A stretch of DNA of 64,000 bases from Ariolimax columbianus (lineage: Eukaryota > Mollusca > Gastropoda > Stylommatophora > Arionidae). Position numbers and translations under genes: made by a program. How positions within the stretch are numbered: position 1 is the first letter of the stretch; every line of letters begins with the position of its first letter. A model generated the notes under the pieces. The model did not search any database and was not told where the DNA came from. It worked only from the letters and a program-made list of their open reading frames with translations. The stretch is taken from contig JAVGWX010000007.1 of the NCBI GenBank assembly GCA_036924085.1, positions 74,725,948 to 74,789,947 of the forward strand, read 5' to 3'. Shown here one piece after another: positions 43,690 through 54,760 of this stretch.

Positions 43690-44352
43690 CCTTTATCGCA
43701 CCAACAACGCGCAAAAGGTGTCCAAACAGATTTACGTCCATTTACAGGGTCAGCTCTAGGGTCATCGGTTTATCGTATAAAAACTTCAAGGTTAATGCCA
43801 TAGAAAAGGCTGAACCTACTGTTCTTTTGATTGTAGAGAGTTCTGACTTCCGTCCTGTACATTTAGATATAAACAGTGGCTATTTTGAGATTTCTTTTAG
43901 AATTTGGAAAGTATTTCTTGCTCTTCTTTGGATTTGAAGATTTACACATTATTGAGAATAGGGAAGTTAAATTTCTCCAACAAATTTTTCGGAGGTAGAT
44001 CTATTTAGTTTGTTTATGTAGATATAATCATTACATTTACAGTCGAAAGTGACAGATATCGCCATTACAGTAAACATCGATAAGTCATTTTTGAAATTTT
44101 TTTTTTTTCAACCAAGGTAAGCCGAAAGTGGGTGAGTCTATATGTTGTGTTATTTTTCAACACTATCACCTTTATCTTCTTGTAATACACACACACAATA
44201 AAAACAATAACACCAACAAGTTATTTATTAAAATATGTCCCCACACACACAAAAAAACAGGTAAGTCTTTCAATGTCAACAACCATGACGTGACAAAAAA
44301 TAATTTGTCTACCGGAAATAAAACGTAATTTTTTTGTGCGGTGTGGTACAGG
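43690..44352 (+). mobile_element. TTAA element (inner copy), 663 bp
   Basis: It is flanked by TTAA at 43686-43689 and 44353-44356. The ends CCTTTATCGCACC and GGTGTGGTACAGG are inverted repeats matching at 10 of 13 positions. Sequence on both sides (tctttatTAA and TTtatgtttc) belongs to the outer element, so this is self-insertion of the same family. Confidence 0.88.
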
Positions 44353-44540
44353 TTAATTTATGTTTCAACACACAATCAAATCATATCTATAGACCGACAA
44401 AAAAAGGGTTACAGGTTCTCAAAGTCAACAACCATAGTAAACGTGACGTGATGAAAAATAATGCTGCCGCAGATAAAATTTGTGTTAATTTTTAATGGAG
44501 GTTGCCGATGTTAAATCAGGGTAAGAACAGCACAACGTAC

Positions 44541-44700
44541 CTCTAAAATCCTGAACACCACAAGATTCCTCAAGTGTTCATTAAAGGCAGGGCAACTCAT
44601 GGTTTCAATGAAATCTTTAAAGAACATCTGTTTATCTGAGAAGCCAGGGGGAGGACAGGCAGAGCTGGTACTAGATGTCTCAGAGAATACGTCATATAAT
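44541..44700 (-). CDS. CDAN1: CDAN1 exon 8
   Basis: The sequence reads (A)LYDVFSETSSTSSACPPPGF, SDKQMFFKDFIETMSCPAFN, EHLRNLVVFRILE. The acceptor is ATCTTTTAG and the donor is GAG|GTACGT. CPPPGF...FFKDFI....F..HL is the best codanin-1 signature in the window (human CPPPxFPG..FFRDFI). The exon contains a TTAA at 44581-44584. Its last 44 nt are copied at 42.1 and 39.8 kb. Confidence 0.96.
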
Positions 44701-44864
44701 CTAAAAGATGAAAACATCAAGAGAAATGAGACAATACAATATATACTCCTCTTACGTAGTGATTTTCAAACTGTCGTCAATAGCAACAAACTTCATAAAA
44801 TCGTGTCCAATTTTGTGACAGTTCATTGTTATATTTATGATATTAACAGATGTCTATAAAGGAT

Positions 44865-45195
44865 AAAAGGCATAAAATGGCAAGAAATGAAGAGCTGTGG
44901 GAAAGGAGCCAATAACAGCCAATGGAACAACAAATTAAGAGAAGAAAATGGGGCTGGCTAGGACATACGTTAAGGAAAGCACTTTCCAACATAGCTAGGC
45001 AGGCTCTCACATGAAATTCTCAAGGGAAGAGAAAGAGAGGTAGACCAAAAAAATACATGGAAGACAATGTGAGCGGAACTTAATGGTTACATCTAGAGAG
45101 AGGCAGAAAAAGGAACCCAAGGCTGTATTTGCTGGCGAGAAGTGATCAATGGCTTATGCACCAAGAGGAGTGATGGGCTTTGACTGATGTATTTG
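44865..45195 (+). mobile_element. RTE-like LINE C-terminal relic
   Basis: The sequence reads RNEELWERSQ, then QQIKRRKWGWLGHTLRKALS, QALT, KRERGRPKKYMEDNV and WREVINGLCTKR after small shifts. It is the same family as 1425-2330. Confidence 0.82.
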
Positions 45196-45609
45196 TTGGA
45201 CCTATGCTTCTTAGGGGACTGAAAATGTTTGAACTGATTGATTGTTTGACAACTCATCTGTGACATCTTTCCTTGCAGAGCAAACTACATCCTACTGTTT
45301 GTTCTTCGCAATAATAAAGTTACACATTTTTACTAACTTTTTCATACATATGTGTGTAAAGTGTCCACAATAAAACTGTTTCTAGACATTGGCGAATAAC
45401 AAGCATGGTATGTAAACAGTACAAGATATTACAAGAGTGGAACTGGGAGAGAGAATAAAACATCAATGCTGGAAGATTACTTTTCTAACAAAAATCATTT
45501 CTACCTTTTATGATGAGAGTACTGTGTGCATGCATTCTTGGTTCATGGGCCCACTTCTCACATCTAATGTTTAGATTTCTAATATTACAAGCCATAAAGT
45601 TTTACTTAC

Positions 45610-45692
45610 GCAGTGAAAAGCTTCTCATCGTGACTCTTGGACTGAATCATTTTAAGAACATCAACCTTCTCTTCAGGATTCTTTACACAGCA
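45610..45692 (-). CDS. CDAN1: CDAN1 exon 7
   Basis: The sequence reads CCVKNPEEKVDVLKMIQSKS, HDEKLFTA. The acceptor is CAATACTCCAG and the donor is TGC|GTAAGT (phase 2). It fits the variable region preceding the PPPGF segment. The call rests on phase, splice sites and order. Confidence 0.84.
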
Positions 45693-46152
45693 CTGGAGTA
45701 TTGAGAAAAATTAATTAATTGTGTAGATTGACGTCTACAAAAGATACTTTTGTGCATATGAAATAAGAAACTTTAGACTTGGTTAATATTAGCAGGGAAA
45801 TGAATATCAAATGATGATCAAACTTGAAAGAAAATCATCATGTCCAGGTAGGCATCAGAGAGAGATCACACCACTGTCTCTTCAAAGAGTGGATACACCA
45901 TGCGATCAAAATGTGTGCGACGGAAGCAAAAGCAACTTCCGACAAAGGCCTCTCTATGGTACTGAAGTCAATTATTTCTTGGGGCTGACATGATGCCAAC
46001 AATAACATTATATTTCCTCAGTTATATTATCTCCAATAATTCCATTACTCTCACCATTAGTTCATGTATTCATGTCTGTATCCTACAACCAAAAATATTT
46101 AGTACACTTTCTACAAACAAATAAAATAGTAATGACAGTTAAAAGCTCATAC
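45693..46152. other. intron, nothing recognised
   Basis: No classifiable element. A 60-codon plus-strand frame at 45811 is not supported by any similarity I recognise. Confidence 0.4.
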
Positions 46153-46318
46153 CAGAATCATATGATCTAGATAAAGTCTTGCCAAATGCATGAGGTTCAC
46201 CACAGAATTCTGTTCTGGAGTACATCCATCAAAGACATACTGAATCTGATGTTCTATGTGAAACTCATAAACACTGCTCGTATCGTGGTAGTGACGGTAG
46301 AAGGCATAGAAGTTATCT
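46153..46318 (-). CDS. CDAN1: CDAN1 exon 6
   Basis: The sequence reads (K)DNFYAFYRHYHDTSSVYEFH, IEHQIQYVFDGCTPEQNSVV, NLMHLARLYLDHMIL. The acceptor is ATTGGCCACAG and the donor is CTG|GTATGA. FKCQKDNFYAFYRHYHD across the exon 5/6 junction matches FKKQRDVFYEVLREWED of human codanin-1, and HLARLYLDHMIL matches HFVRLFQKQLL. Confidence 0.93.
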
Positions 46319-46507
46319 CTGTGGCCAATGAAAATAAAATGATATGCACATAATTTCTGGTAAACATTTTAATGAGCAGAGAATTTTTAAAAATAAATAT
46401 GTAAATCTAGGAATAATGAATGAACGTGTTGAAAAAAATTACGGACAATAATTGATTATTTTGAATATTCACTGCTACAGAGACCACTGTAAGAAAACAT
46501 CAATGTT

Positions 46508-46840
46508 TAACCCAGATTTTAAGAAAGACTGTCTAACTAGCATAGTTGTGGAACACTCGCTTTTAGTTGCGAAGGCACAGGAGTTAATTTCCTGTATGGC
46601 GTACTCCTGTTGATCTAGCTGTAAATGGGTACCTGGCTTATTGTTAGAGAATGAAGGACAGCAAGGAAGAAAAATAGTCACCCCATCTTATAAACAACCA
46701 TGGCCTCATATAATCCCAAAGCACTGGGTTCGAATCCCACTTTTTTCTCGCTGTGATCGCTCCTCTGTGTAATGACAGTAATGGCAAAGTACTGTATTTT
46801 GCACACCTGCCAATAAACATATAACAGCCAAATAGGTTGG
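46508..46840 (+). mobile_element. SINE-like repeats, two joined pieces
   Basis: 46508-46690 shares agctgtaaatgggtacctgg and the tag..atagttgtgga head with the copy at 36760. It is followed by a separate piece with a perfect B box, ctgggttcgaatcccac (46726-46742). These are tRNA-derived non-autonomous elements, not tRNA genes, because no full cloverleaf can be drawn. Confidence 0.62.
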
Positions 46841-46841
46841 C

Positions 46842-47483
46842 GTAGTAAGAATCAACGTTCTGCAAAGGACATGCTACTTACTTTTTTATTAAAGATAGAA
46901 TTTGGAAATTAAATATGTATAAATCGACAGGCATTTGACGAGTGTGTAGCTGAAAAGCAGAAGGCAGCCTAAATGACAATCACTCATAAGTTGCAGCTCA
47001 GTGTGACAATGAGAATTTTAAGGAATAGGTCAAAATAAGTAAATATATTCATTGACCTGAAAAACCTACAGAAAGTGAATTATTTAAAAAAAAGAAATGT
47101 AAAATTGATAAACTGTATGATCCTTTGTCAGTGTTCTTAAAATATATATGCTGATAATGGGACAATATCAGTATCGGGAGAATTAGGACTATCTATTGGG
47201 ACCTCGATGAATTTATTAGAAGAATTACATGATAAGAATTCAAAAAACAGCAAGTTCATAATTCCAAAGAGGACAAATGGTGGATGAGATTAGAGAACTG
47301 AATGTGTCCTGGAAGGAATTGAAGATGATAAAATATTGTGCATCATGATAGATTAATGTTGCAGAGGCTAGTTTCATCAGAATAAAAAATGTACAAATCA
47401 AAATAAGTCAATGTAGTGAACCTTGCAATACTTTGTGTGGAAAAATGAGCAGCCGTTGCAGCAGAACTAGCTTCATTTTGTAT
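46842..47483. other. intron, nothing recognised
   Basis: AT-rich sequence with no supported element. Confidence 0.4.
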
Positions 47484-48165
47484 GTTTAGTACAACCTAAG
47501 GTTTAATACAACCTAATGTTCAACCTTTAGCACACCATGATCTATGCTGCTTTGACCAACTCGGCCTACAAAATCGGAATTTAAAAAATAAATTATTTTT
47601 TTTGCACGGAGGGTATCATATGTTAGTTAGATTACAAATGGATTTTGAATAATTTTTCTTCTCATATGCCGTTTGGAGCAAGCTGACTTTTTGCGAAAGG
47701 TGAAGTAGGTTCTTGTGAAAGATCTTTATCGAGTAGATCTGTTTATTTTGTTTGTTTAGATGTAATAACTACATTTGAATTTAAAACTAACAGTTGTGTC
47801 GATATTGTAAACACAGTATCGATACGTTGTTGTGGTTTCCATGGATTTTCATCTTCTTGTATCTTAGAAACTAACAAACACACAACAAAAAACAATAACA
47901 CCCACAAGTACTTTATTCAATTGTGCCTGTACACACAAGAAAATCATATTTATTGACAAACAAACAGAATAGTTACAAGCTTTGAAAGTCAACTACCATA
48001 GCGAAAAAAAAGTTGCGAAAATTTGCGCTAAAAAAAAAGTAGCATGCTTACGGTTAATACAATCTAATGTTTAATACAACCTAATGTTTAATACAACCTA
48101 ATGTTTAAGACAGCCTAATGTCCAACAACCTAATGTTTAATACAACCTAATGTTTAATATTTTCG
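47484..48165. repeat. 17-bp minisatellite split by a TTAA element
   Basis: Units of tttaatacaacctaatg occur at 47484-47520 (two to three) and 48054-48160 (about six). The element 47524-48053 lies between them. Confidence 0.88.
47524..48053 (+). mobile_element. TTAA element, 530 bp
   Basis: The left end CCTTTAGCACACC follows TCAA (mutated TTAA). The right end gtagcatgcttacgg is followed by TTAA. Internal family blocks are gagtagatctgtttattttg and tcttcttgtatcttagaaac. It is nearly colinear with 53397-55205 minus its LINE. Confidence 0.85.
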
Positions 48166-48174
48166 TAAAAAACT

Positions 48175-48475
48175 ACTCTGCTATTTCTTCTTTGTATGCT
48201 TTCAGAAGGCAATTTGAATAAGAAAGCAGTAGTAAGCCTGAAGCTATTAGTATCTCCATATAGCTCGTCCTAGAATGGTTTCGGTGATGGCCATAAATGC
48301 TATCTCTGTTTCCCGTATGTTGGACACCTTTGTAGCAGATGTTCAGCAGTCATTTTATCAGTACAGCAGACACATTTATTAGTATTTCTTGTCCTTAGTT
48401 TGTTGAACTGACTGTATCTCAGTATGTGTGGTGAGTCTAAATATTAGCACCTGCTCATCTCTGTTCAGCTAAACA
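48175..48475 (-). mobile_element. old I-like LINE 3' end
   Basis: A strongly diverged relative of the 3' 300 bp of the I-like LINE. The plus strand shows ttcttctttgtatgctttca, atagctcgtcctagaat, ggtgatggccataaatgct and cagatgttcagcagtcattt in the right order. It is minus orientation like all other copies. Confidence 0.8.
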
Positions 48476-48605
48476 CTACTATTAAAACACTCATAGCAAA
48501 TGCTCAGATGCAGACTATCTGTAAATGCACAAGCTATACTAGAGGTTCTATGCTTCACCAGGAGTGAAGATGTGAATTGAAACAATCTGATACAATGAGT
48601 CCTAC

Positions 48606-48712
48606 TTCTGACACTTGAAAACATGGGCGTTGTTTGCATCCTGAAAGCTCATGGTTCCATCTTCTTGTGAGTTGAATGCGATATGTTCAATATGACATTG
48701 AGGTACTAAGAC
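48606..48712 (-). CDS. CDAN1: CDAN1 exon 5
   Basis: The sequence reads VLVPQCHIEHIAFNSQEDGT, MSFQDANNAHVFKCQ plus two bases. The acceptor is TTTTTAACAG and the donor is CAGAA|GTAGGA. Without recognising that donor, the frame appears to hit a TAG two bases into the intron. It aligns with the AVSFQPETDN..FSSDRAFHTFKKQ segment of human codanin-1. Confidence 0.9.
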
Positions 48713-49369
48713 CTGTTAAAAAGTAGAGAAACAAAATCATGAAATCAAAGTTTGCTCCAATTACTCTTATCTTACTTGGAATATTTTAGTATTGAAACAA
48801 ACAGGCAGGCAATGTCTGCTGCCAGGTAGCTGAAGGCTATCAGTAGTAAGTTCTTTATTTTGCAATGATTACCTCTTGCAATTTACTTGGCCTGGGTAAA
48901 TGTTGATTGCGTAAGAAATGTATTACTTTTTAGAATTTTTGCCGGGGCAACAATTAACAGTCTACTCTTACGATTTTAAACTGTCAATGGTTCTTTTATG
49001 TGTACAGCGAGACCGTGGGATCTCCAATTTTCTTTTTGGTCTATCTCCAATATGACTAGACACCGACCTCACCTACCTTGAGATGAGAGCTCTCAGCTAT
49101 AGCAGCCCCCAACTCTTATGATAAAAACTAAAAGCAAAAAGTATTCCCACTGCTGTCGATGATGAAGTATTAAGAGACTTCATTGTACTAGGTTTCAGAT
49201 TTGTTGCTTGTTTTGTGAGGTGTGGTGACAAATTTCCTTCAGTCTCCTTGCCCTCAGGTACAACATATAGCTCTTTGTGGTTTTTACGTGACATAATAGA
49301 TTCAATGATATATATCAAATAAAGGGTCTTATATTAAATGGTTGTTTGCAAATGCACATAATGAGTAGG
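48713..49369. other. intron, nothing recognised
   Basis: No exon or classifiable repeat. Confidence 0.4.
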
Positions 49370-49690
49370 TTACTCTTTTTGTGCACCCTGAAAAGGACGT
49401 TAAGTGGTGGGTTGCAGTAGGTTTCCTCACATCCCGAGCGTGCTGATGAAGGTGGACCGGAGTCCTCCACACGATTGTGCTATGCTTGGCTTCATCTGCG
49501 TATCGCTTAGTACTATGGGGATCACACCGATCCCTCACCTCGTTAGCCAGGCTGCCATGAAAACAGCCCGTTTCCAGGGAGGGCCACTAGGAAGCCGATG
49601 TAAGGATCTTGGCCAGTATGTTTTTCCTGACGCTGACTAACATGTCTGATTAGTATATTTTGCCTGACTAGACGTTAGTCTTCCTCCCCC
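49370..49690 (-). repeat. interspersed repeat A (and a diverged neighbour to 49960)
   Basis: Reverse complement of the 32715-32965 repeat: ctttttgtgcaccctgaaaa + ggacgttaagtgg at one end, gaaaacagcccgtttccagg at the other. 49740-49960 is a more diverged relative in the same orientation. Confidence 0.8.
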
Positions 49691-50029
49691 TAAATTAAAT
49701 GGTAGATATAAACAATGTAATTGGATATACAAACTGTCAAAAGCCACTTTATGTTTCTTTGATGCAGGTCAGAGTGGCTCTTCTTACATCCTAAGAGGCA
49801 CATGAGAAGGGGGACCTGGGTCGTTCCAGTTGTAGAGCAATGCAAGGTTGCTCAGTACGTTTACCACTATGGGGATTACAGTGTTGTACCCCACCTCATC
49901 AGTGAGACTGCTGTGATACACACCTATGATGTAGTGAGGCAAGGTTTCACCTGACCATAATGTTACTCTTCGTTTTCAATTGGAGAACTAAATAAATATT
50001 TATATTGATTTTTAAAATGGTAAAATAAT

Positions 50030-50829
50030 TCAGTTCAGTTCATCCCGTAACCCATCAGGTCGTTGGGGCACACATGAAGACACTCCCAAAATCCCACGCC
50101 ATCCCTCTCTGTCTGTAGCCGCCTGACGTATCTCACCGGGACGAAGGCCTGACCACTCAGTGATGTTGTCCACCCATCTCTTCCTTGGATGTCCTCGCCC
50201 TCTCTGTCCCGGTACAGAACCAAAGAGTATTGAGTTGGTAATTCCGTTGGACCTCGCGACGTGCCCGCACCAGGCCATCTTTCGTCTTTTGATAGCTGTG
50301 AGCAGATCTTCAAAAGGACCAATTACGTCTTCAACTCTCTGACGGATTTCTACATTCGTAACACGATCATTATATGTAACATTTAGGAGTTTTCTATAGC
50401 ACCTCATTTCCATTGCATGTATCCTTGTCTTGCCATATAGGTTTCAGCCTAGTCAGCGCCGCTGTTGTTTGTGCTATTCTTGCAATTACCTCTGGCTTCG
50501 ATCCCTCTTCACTGATCAATGATCCCAGATATTTGAAACGTTTTACCACCTCAAGTTCCTGCCCATTTGCCTCTATTACAGATTTAAACCCTGCTACGTT
50601 ATTGGTCATGAGCTTTGTTTTATCTGCATTTATTTCCATACCAAAACTCAGGGCCGTTCTATCCAATCTACCAATCAATTCCCGGAGTTCCCTTTCTGTG
50701 CCTGCCAATACATCAATTTCATCAGCAAATCGGAAGTTTGTGATAAGTCTGTCACCTATTTTAACCGTGCCAACATGTCCTTTTAAGGTCATCTCCATTA
50801 TTCTCTCCAAGAATATATTGAACAATTAA
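50030..50829 (-). mobile_element. LINE ORF2 3' half (RTE-like), inactive
   Basis: Two adjoining minus frames (50394-50825 and 50030-50413) read FRFADEIDVLAGTERELREL, MEINADKTKLMTNN, VVKRFKYLGSLISEEGSKPE, AQTTAALTRLKPIWQDKD. After a roughly 100-bp deletion they read MEMRCYRKLLNVTYNDRVTN, KRRKMAWCGHVARSNG, GRGHPRKRWVDNITEWSGL and CVPQRPDGLRDELN. The RT active site is FADE rather than FADD (codon 50718-50720). Confidence 0.92.
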
Positions 50830-51318
50830 ATACTGCAAAAAGTAGCAAAGTTATTGGACACAATTGTATTGTGTTTCTTTCATATTATTGATTAACATTT
50901 CTAACCTTTTTGCTTAGTAAGAAAATGACTAAAAGTAGTGCTTTATCCAATGGGGTTTGTGCTTTACAACAATGAAGAATAACAAAGACATTCAGTGACA
51001 AATTATCAAAAATTCTCAGCAGAAAGTTAGAAAATAAGGCACTTACAACAGAACCAAACAGATTAATACATTTAAATATGGAAAAAAATATAGGAAATAT
51101 ATCTATAGCACAAGTTTTGAGGCACTTACATGGAAATGATAAGCAATATGAAAGAGATACTATGATAGACCTGGAAAATGGAAATAGTAACAGGATCAAG
51201 ATGCATGGAAGTGTAGCAACACTGTTCAATGCAAAGATCGACTAAAACAGTCCTGTAAAAAACCACAATTAAAATGACACAAATGATCTAAAAGTATATA
51301 AAAAATTCATTTACTTAC
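50830..51318. other. intron, nothing recognised
   Basis: A 114-codon minus frame here (50885-51229) has no similarity I recognise and no suitable splice context. Confidence 0.4.
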
Positions 51319-51436
51319 TCCTATTCTGTCCTTAACTGCCTGCACAAAAAAATTGTGTAATTTCGAAGAAAAGGCTTGAATGCGTGGGCATGCAGCTAGA
51401 AGCTCCAAGTACATTTTATCTACTGTCAGAAAAAGA
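51319..51436 (-). CDS. CDAN1: CDAN1 exon 4
   Basis: The sequence reads (G)LFLTVDKMYLELLAACPRIQ, AFSSKLHNFFVQAVKDRIG. The acceptor is TATCTTTGTTGCAG and the donor is GGA|GTAAGT. LLAACPRIQAFSSKLHNFF matches LLAENERLACFSPALQGRL of human codanin-1. Confidence 0.9.
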
Positions 51437-51539
51437 CTGCAACAAAGATATGTGACTGTTAATTCAATTTAAAGAAGCAACAGAAATGATAGTATATACC
51501 TTTAAATAAAAGTAAAGAAGTGAAATTTGAGAATTTGTG

Positions 51540-51784
51540 TTTGTTTTTGCGTTCGCCTTATTTCTCTAATCTACAAGGCGGTGTGCGTTGCACTGTGGTT
51601 TTTATTTTGCGCCTTCGACCCAGTGCATCCGACTTCAGCATGCATTTTATGTAAGGGTCTGCTTCCTCCTGCATTTTCTAAGGGTTTGCTTCCCCGGGGT
51701 AGCGGTCGGTGCTGTGATGGGGATCGAACCCAGCACCTTCGGATTGTGAGCCTTGCCACTTAACCACTATGCCGCGCTGTCCCC
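51540..51784 (-). mobile_element. tRNA-derived SINE
   Basis: The minus strand starts GGGGACAGCGCGGCATAGTG + GTTAAGTGG (A box) and has GGTGCTGGGTTCGATCCCC (B box). A GC-rich body and a T-rich (plus) end follow. Nearly identical to 52609-52862 over about 230 bp. Confidence 0.92.
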
Positions 51785-52094
51785 AAATAATTCAATTAAA
51801 AATGATCAAGTACATTTTTTCTAGAAAGAACATAAATAAGGCAGCATGTAAAAGGTGTTCTTCAGCAGGCTTAACTGCTGGTCAGGTATGAACTGTTAGA
51901 GACTTCAGTATACTAAACTTCAGCTTGTGAGGTGGAGTGGCCAGTTCCCTTCTTTGCTACCTTTTCCTTCTCTAACCGTAGGTCAGGTACTCATTTCAGC
52001 TGGGCCAACTCGCATTTAATTGTACTATTAACTCAATAAACTTATCAGAAGTGCGAAGACACCCAATAACACTGAAGTTGTGCATTGTGTATAA

Positions 52095-52410
52095 GGGTTT
52101 GGATAAGAAAATCTTTTTCTTCAACATTTGTCCTGAAAAGGACATTGTGCTGTAATTTACAGTGAGGCTGTGTTATCTGCGTCTTTCTGTACTACATTTC
52201 TTGTCCCTGGTTTGCCTTCCCTCTGTGATCCCTATTCTCTTAGCCAGACTTCACAAGTGCAGCCTGTTTCAAAGGCCGCCACCTGGAAGTAAAATCTGGT
52301 CTTGGTCAGTTATGGTTCACTGACCTTCATGCAAACAGCCAGCTATAAGTTGCTGATGTCAGTCCTTCACTGCTGCATATTCAGCCCCTCGGAAAATGAA
52401 TTGAACGAAG
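52095..52410 (+). repeat. interspersed repeat B (diverged copy)
   Basis: Shares cagcatttgtcctgaaa..., acaagtgcagcctgtttcaa + aggccgccacctgg and gtcttggtcagttatggttc with 25540-25830. Confidence 0.68.
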
Positions 52411-52608
52411 CGACAATTGAGTGAGAAAGCATACTTTATATGAATGAAGGGAATGACTGATTCAGTCAACCTTCTTTGGAGACAGAAAAGTTCAACAAAG
52501 AATGTTGACAATAATAGTTACTATATGCTGGTATGCAAAAGACTTCAGAGTTTGTTTGATGACTTGAAAAAAAAGCACAATGTCAGAAGTAAAAGTCATT
52601 TTTAAGCC

Positions 52609-52862
52609 TTTTTTTTTTTTTTTTGCGTTCGCCTTATTTCTCTAATCCCCAAGGCGGTGTGGTTTGCACTGTGGTTTTTATTTTGCGCCTATCAGCCCAG
52701 TGCATCCGACTTCAGCATGCATTTTATGTAAGGGTCTGCTTCCTCCTGCATTTTCTAAGGGTTTGCTTCCCCGGGGTAACGGCCGGTGCTGTGATGGGGA
52801 TCGAACCCAGCACCTTCAGATTGTGAGCCGTGTCACTTAACCACTAGGCCACGCCGTCACCC
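52609..52862 (-). mobile_element. tRNA-derived SINE with poly(A) tail and 9-bp duplication
   Basis: Flanked by TTTTAAGCC (52600-52608 and 52863-52871). The minus strand has A box GGCCTAGTGGTTAAGTG, B box GGTGCTGGGTTCGATCCCC, and ends in a run of A (plus-strand T run 52609-52624). The clear duplication and tail indicate a fairly recent insertion. Confidence 0.94.
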
Positions 52863-53061
52863 TTTTAAGCCATATAACAATAATCAAATTGATAGGGATG
52901 ATTTCAAAACAAGCGAATACTGACAATATCAGATGATTGTGGTAACTTTAAAACGAAATAATAGTCCTAGAAAAAAAAATAATCATTCCAGAACAGGTAA
53001 AGAATCCATTTGCAACATATCTTTATTCAAGGGAAGTAATCAAGTTATTTTTGTTTTCCAG

Positions 53062-53338
53062 TCATACGGTAGTGCAGTGGTTAGTGCACTGGTTTCCCAG
53101 TCAAGCCATCAGGGTACAATCTCCAGTTGGTGCAGGATTTTTTTCTTAATCCCAAACCAACTCCTGCGGTTGATCCAGCCACAGAAATTCGGTACCAGAA
53201 AAAATAGGAGAAGTAAAGGAATGGTACCGACCACATCACCCATTATGTGCCGTGGGTCACAAATAATATGGGCCTAACACCAATTTTTCCCATATGCCGC
53301 ATGGCATGATGAAACTGGATCTTTACTTTACTTACTTA
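53062..53338 (+). mobile_element. second type of tRNA-derived SINE
   Basis: The A-box-like part is ggtagtgcagtggttagtgc and the decayed B-box-like part is agggtacaatctcc. The body ends ccgcatggcatgatgaaact + ggatc, with a tttacttta tail. Its body is unrelated to the 51540/52609 type. Confidence 0.78.
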
Positions 53339-53581
53339 TATGAAAGTGAATCATAGACAACAAACATATAAGCAAGCTGACCACTGAGCGTATTAACCTT
53401 TAGCACACTACGGTCGAGACAATCTTGACCAACTCAACCTACAAAATTGGAATTTAAAAAAAATAATTTTTTTTTGCATGGAGACCCTACCCATAGTCAT
53501 TTAAAAAAAATGCTAAATATGTAACCATCCACACACGATATTTTGCAGGCAAAAGTATCATATGTTAAAATAAATGGATTT

Positions 53582-54760
53582 TAACTTAACATCTTTATAC
53601 TGGTTTAGAAGACCCTGCAGAGTCTGTATACAACCAGTTACATTTACATCACCTTGCTCTAAAATCTATGCGCATCCAGTTTATTCTTAAATGCATTAAC
53701 TGTCCCTGCCTCCACTACCTCCCCTGGCAATGCATTCCAAGCAGACACCACTCTCTGACTAAAAAAATATTTCCTAATATCTAACCTGGACCTCTCTTTA
53801 ATCAGCTTGTAGCTATGCCCTCGTGTTATTGTAGGTGGCTGTATTTTAAAAAACTTGTTATAGTCTAATTTATCGATTCCTCTGATCATCTTATAAACCT
53901 GTATTACGTCACCACGAATTCTTCTCTCTTCGAGACACTGTAGGCCGGTTTTTCTGAGTCGTTCCTCATAACTGTAATTCTGGAATCCCACTATCATCTT
54001 TGTCGCTCTTTTTTGTATTCTTTCTAGCATGTTTATGTCCCCTCTATGATAAGGACTCCACACCTGTACACAGTACTCCAATCTAGGTCTAACCAAAGCT
54101 TTATACAGTTTGACGATCACTTCCTTGCTCCTATGTTTAATATTTCTTTTTATCATACCTAACATTGCATTTGCCTTTTTCACTGCTACCTTAACTTGCT
54201 CACTCACCTTTCCTGTATGATCTATTATAACCCCTAGGTCCCTTTCCTTATCTATCTTTCTAATATTGTTTTCTCCCATTCTGTAATTATGTTCCATATT
54301 GGATCTACCCATGTGGATGACTGTACATTTATCTACATTAAACTCCATTTGCCAGCTCACAGACCATTCTCGAATTTTATCTAAATCCGACATCAATATA
54401 TCCACTTCCGCTTTAGATGAGACACTACTGCATAGTTTTGTGTCATCAGCAAATTTTGCAATCATGGATCTCATATCAATGTCCAAATCATTTATATATA
54501 TCAAGAACAAAATTGGTCCCAAAACCGAGCCCTGTGGCACACCACTTTTCACTTCACTCCACTCAGAGTACTCCTTATTTATGCCCACCCTCTGCCTTCT
54601 TCCCGTTAACCAATTTTCAATCCATTTGGCAACTTCGCCACCTATTCCATGTGATTTTAACTTTCGAAATAATCTTTGATGAGGTACTCTATCAAAGGCC
54701 TTTGCAAAGTCTAGATAAATAACATCCACTGGCTCCCCTTTATCTATGATTTTAGTAACA
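53582..54760 (-). mobile_element. CR1-like LINE, young 5'-truncated copy
   Basis: It has the gttaagttaa type 3' end at 53582-53595 and an open frame to the truncation point. The flanks show only a short direct repeat (atttt) as candidate target duplication. Confidence 0.93.

Larger units (their letters stand above)
42166..44481 (+). mobile_element. TTAA element (outer copy) carrying a LINE and an inner TTAA element
   Basis: It starts CCTTTACATGCCTG right after TTAA (42162-42165). Family blocks include tatgaggtagatctttttag, tcttcttgtatctcagaaa and caaagtcaacaaccatagta. It is split by a LINE (about 42600-43560) and by the inner element 43690-44352. The right end is incomplete, stopping at gataaaatttgtg before TTAA. 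Confidence 0.72.

Noticed and set aside
45811..45993. A 60-codon plus frame
   Set aside because: No recognisable similarity, no start context or neighbour that would support a gene.
48604..48606. Apparent in-frame TAG in the exon 5 reading (CQK then stop), suggesting a pseudogene or stop readthrough
   Set aside because: The exon ends two bases into that codon region at a donor CAGAA|GTAGGA. Joining to exon 6 gives CQKDNFYAF with correct phase and family similarity.
50885..51229. A 114-codon minus frame rich in Leu, Ile and Phe, possible membrane protein
   Set aside because: AT-rich sequence easily yields such frames. It lies in an intron between two well-supported CDAN1 exons and lacks splice signals or family similarity.
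51700..51784. tRNA gene with good A and B boxes (also 14297, 52790, 53062, 46726)
   Set aside because: No complete cloverleaf, multi-copy bodies, target duplications and a poly(A) tail show these are tRNA-derived SINEs.
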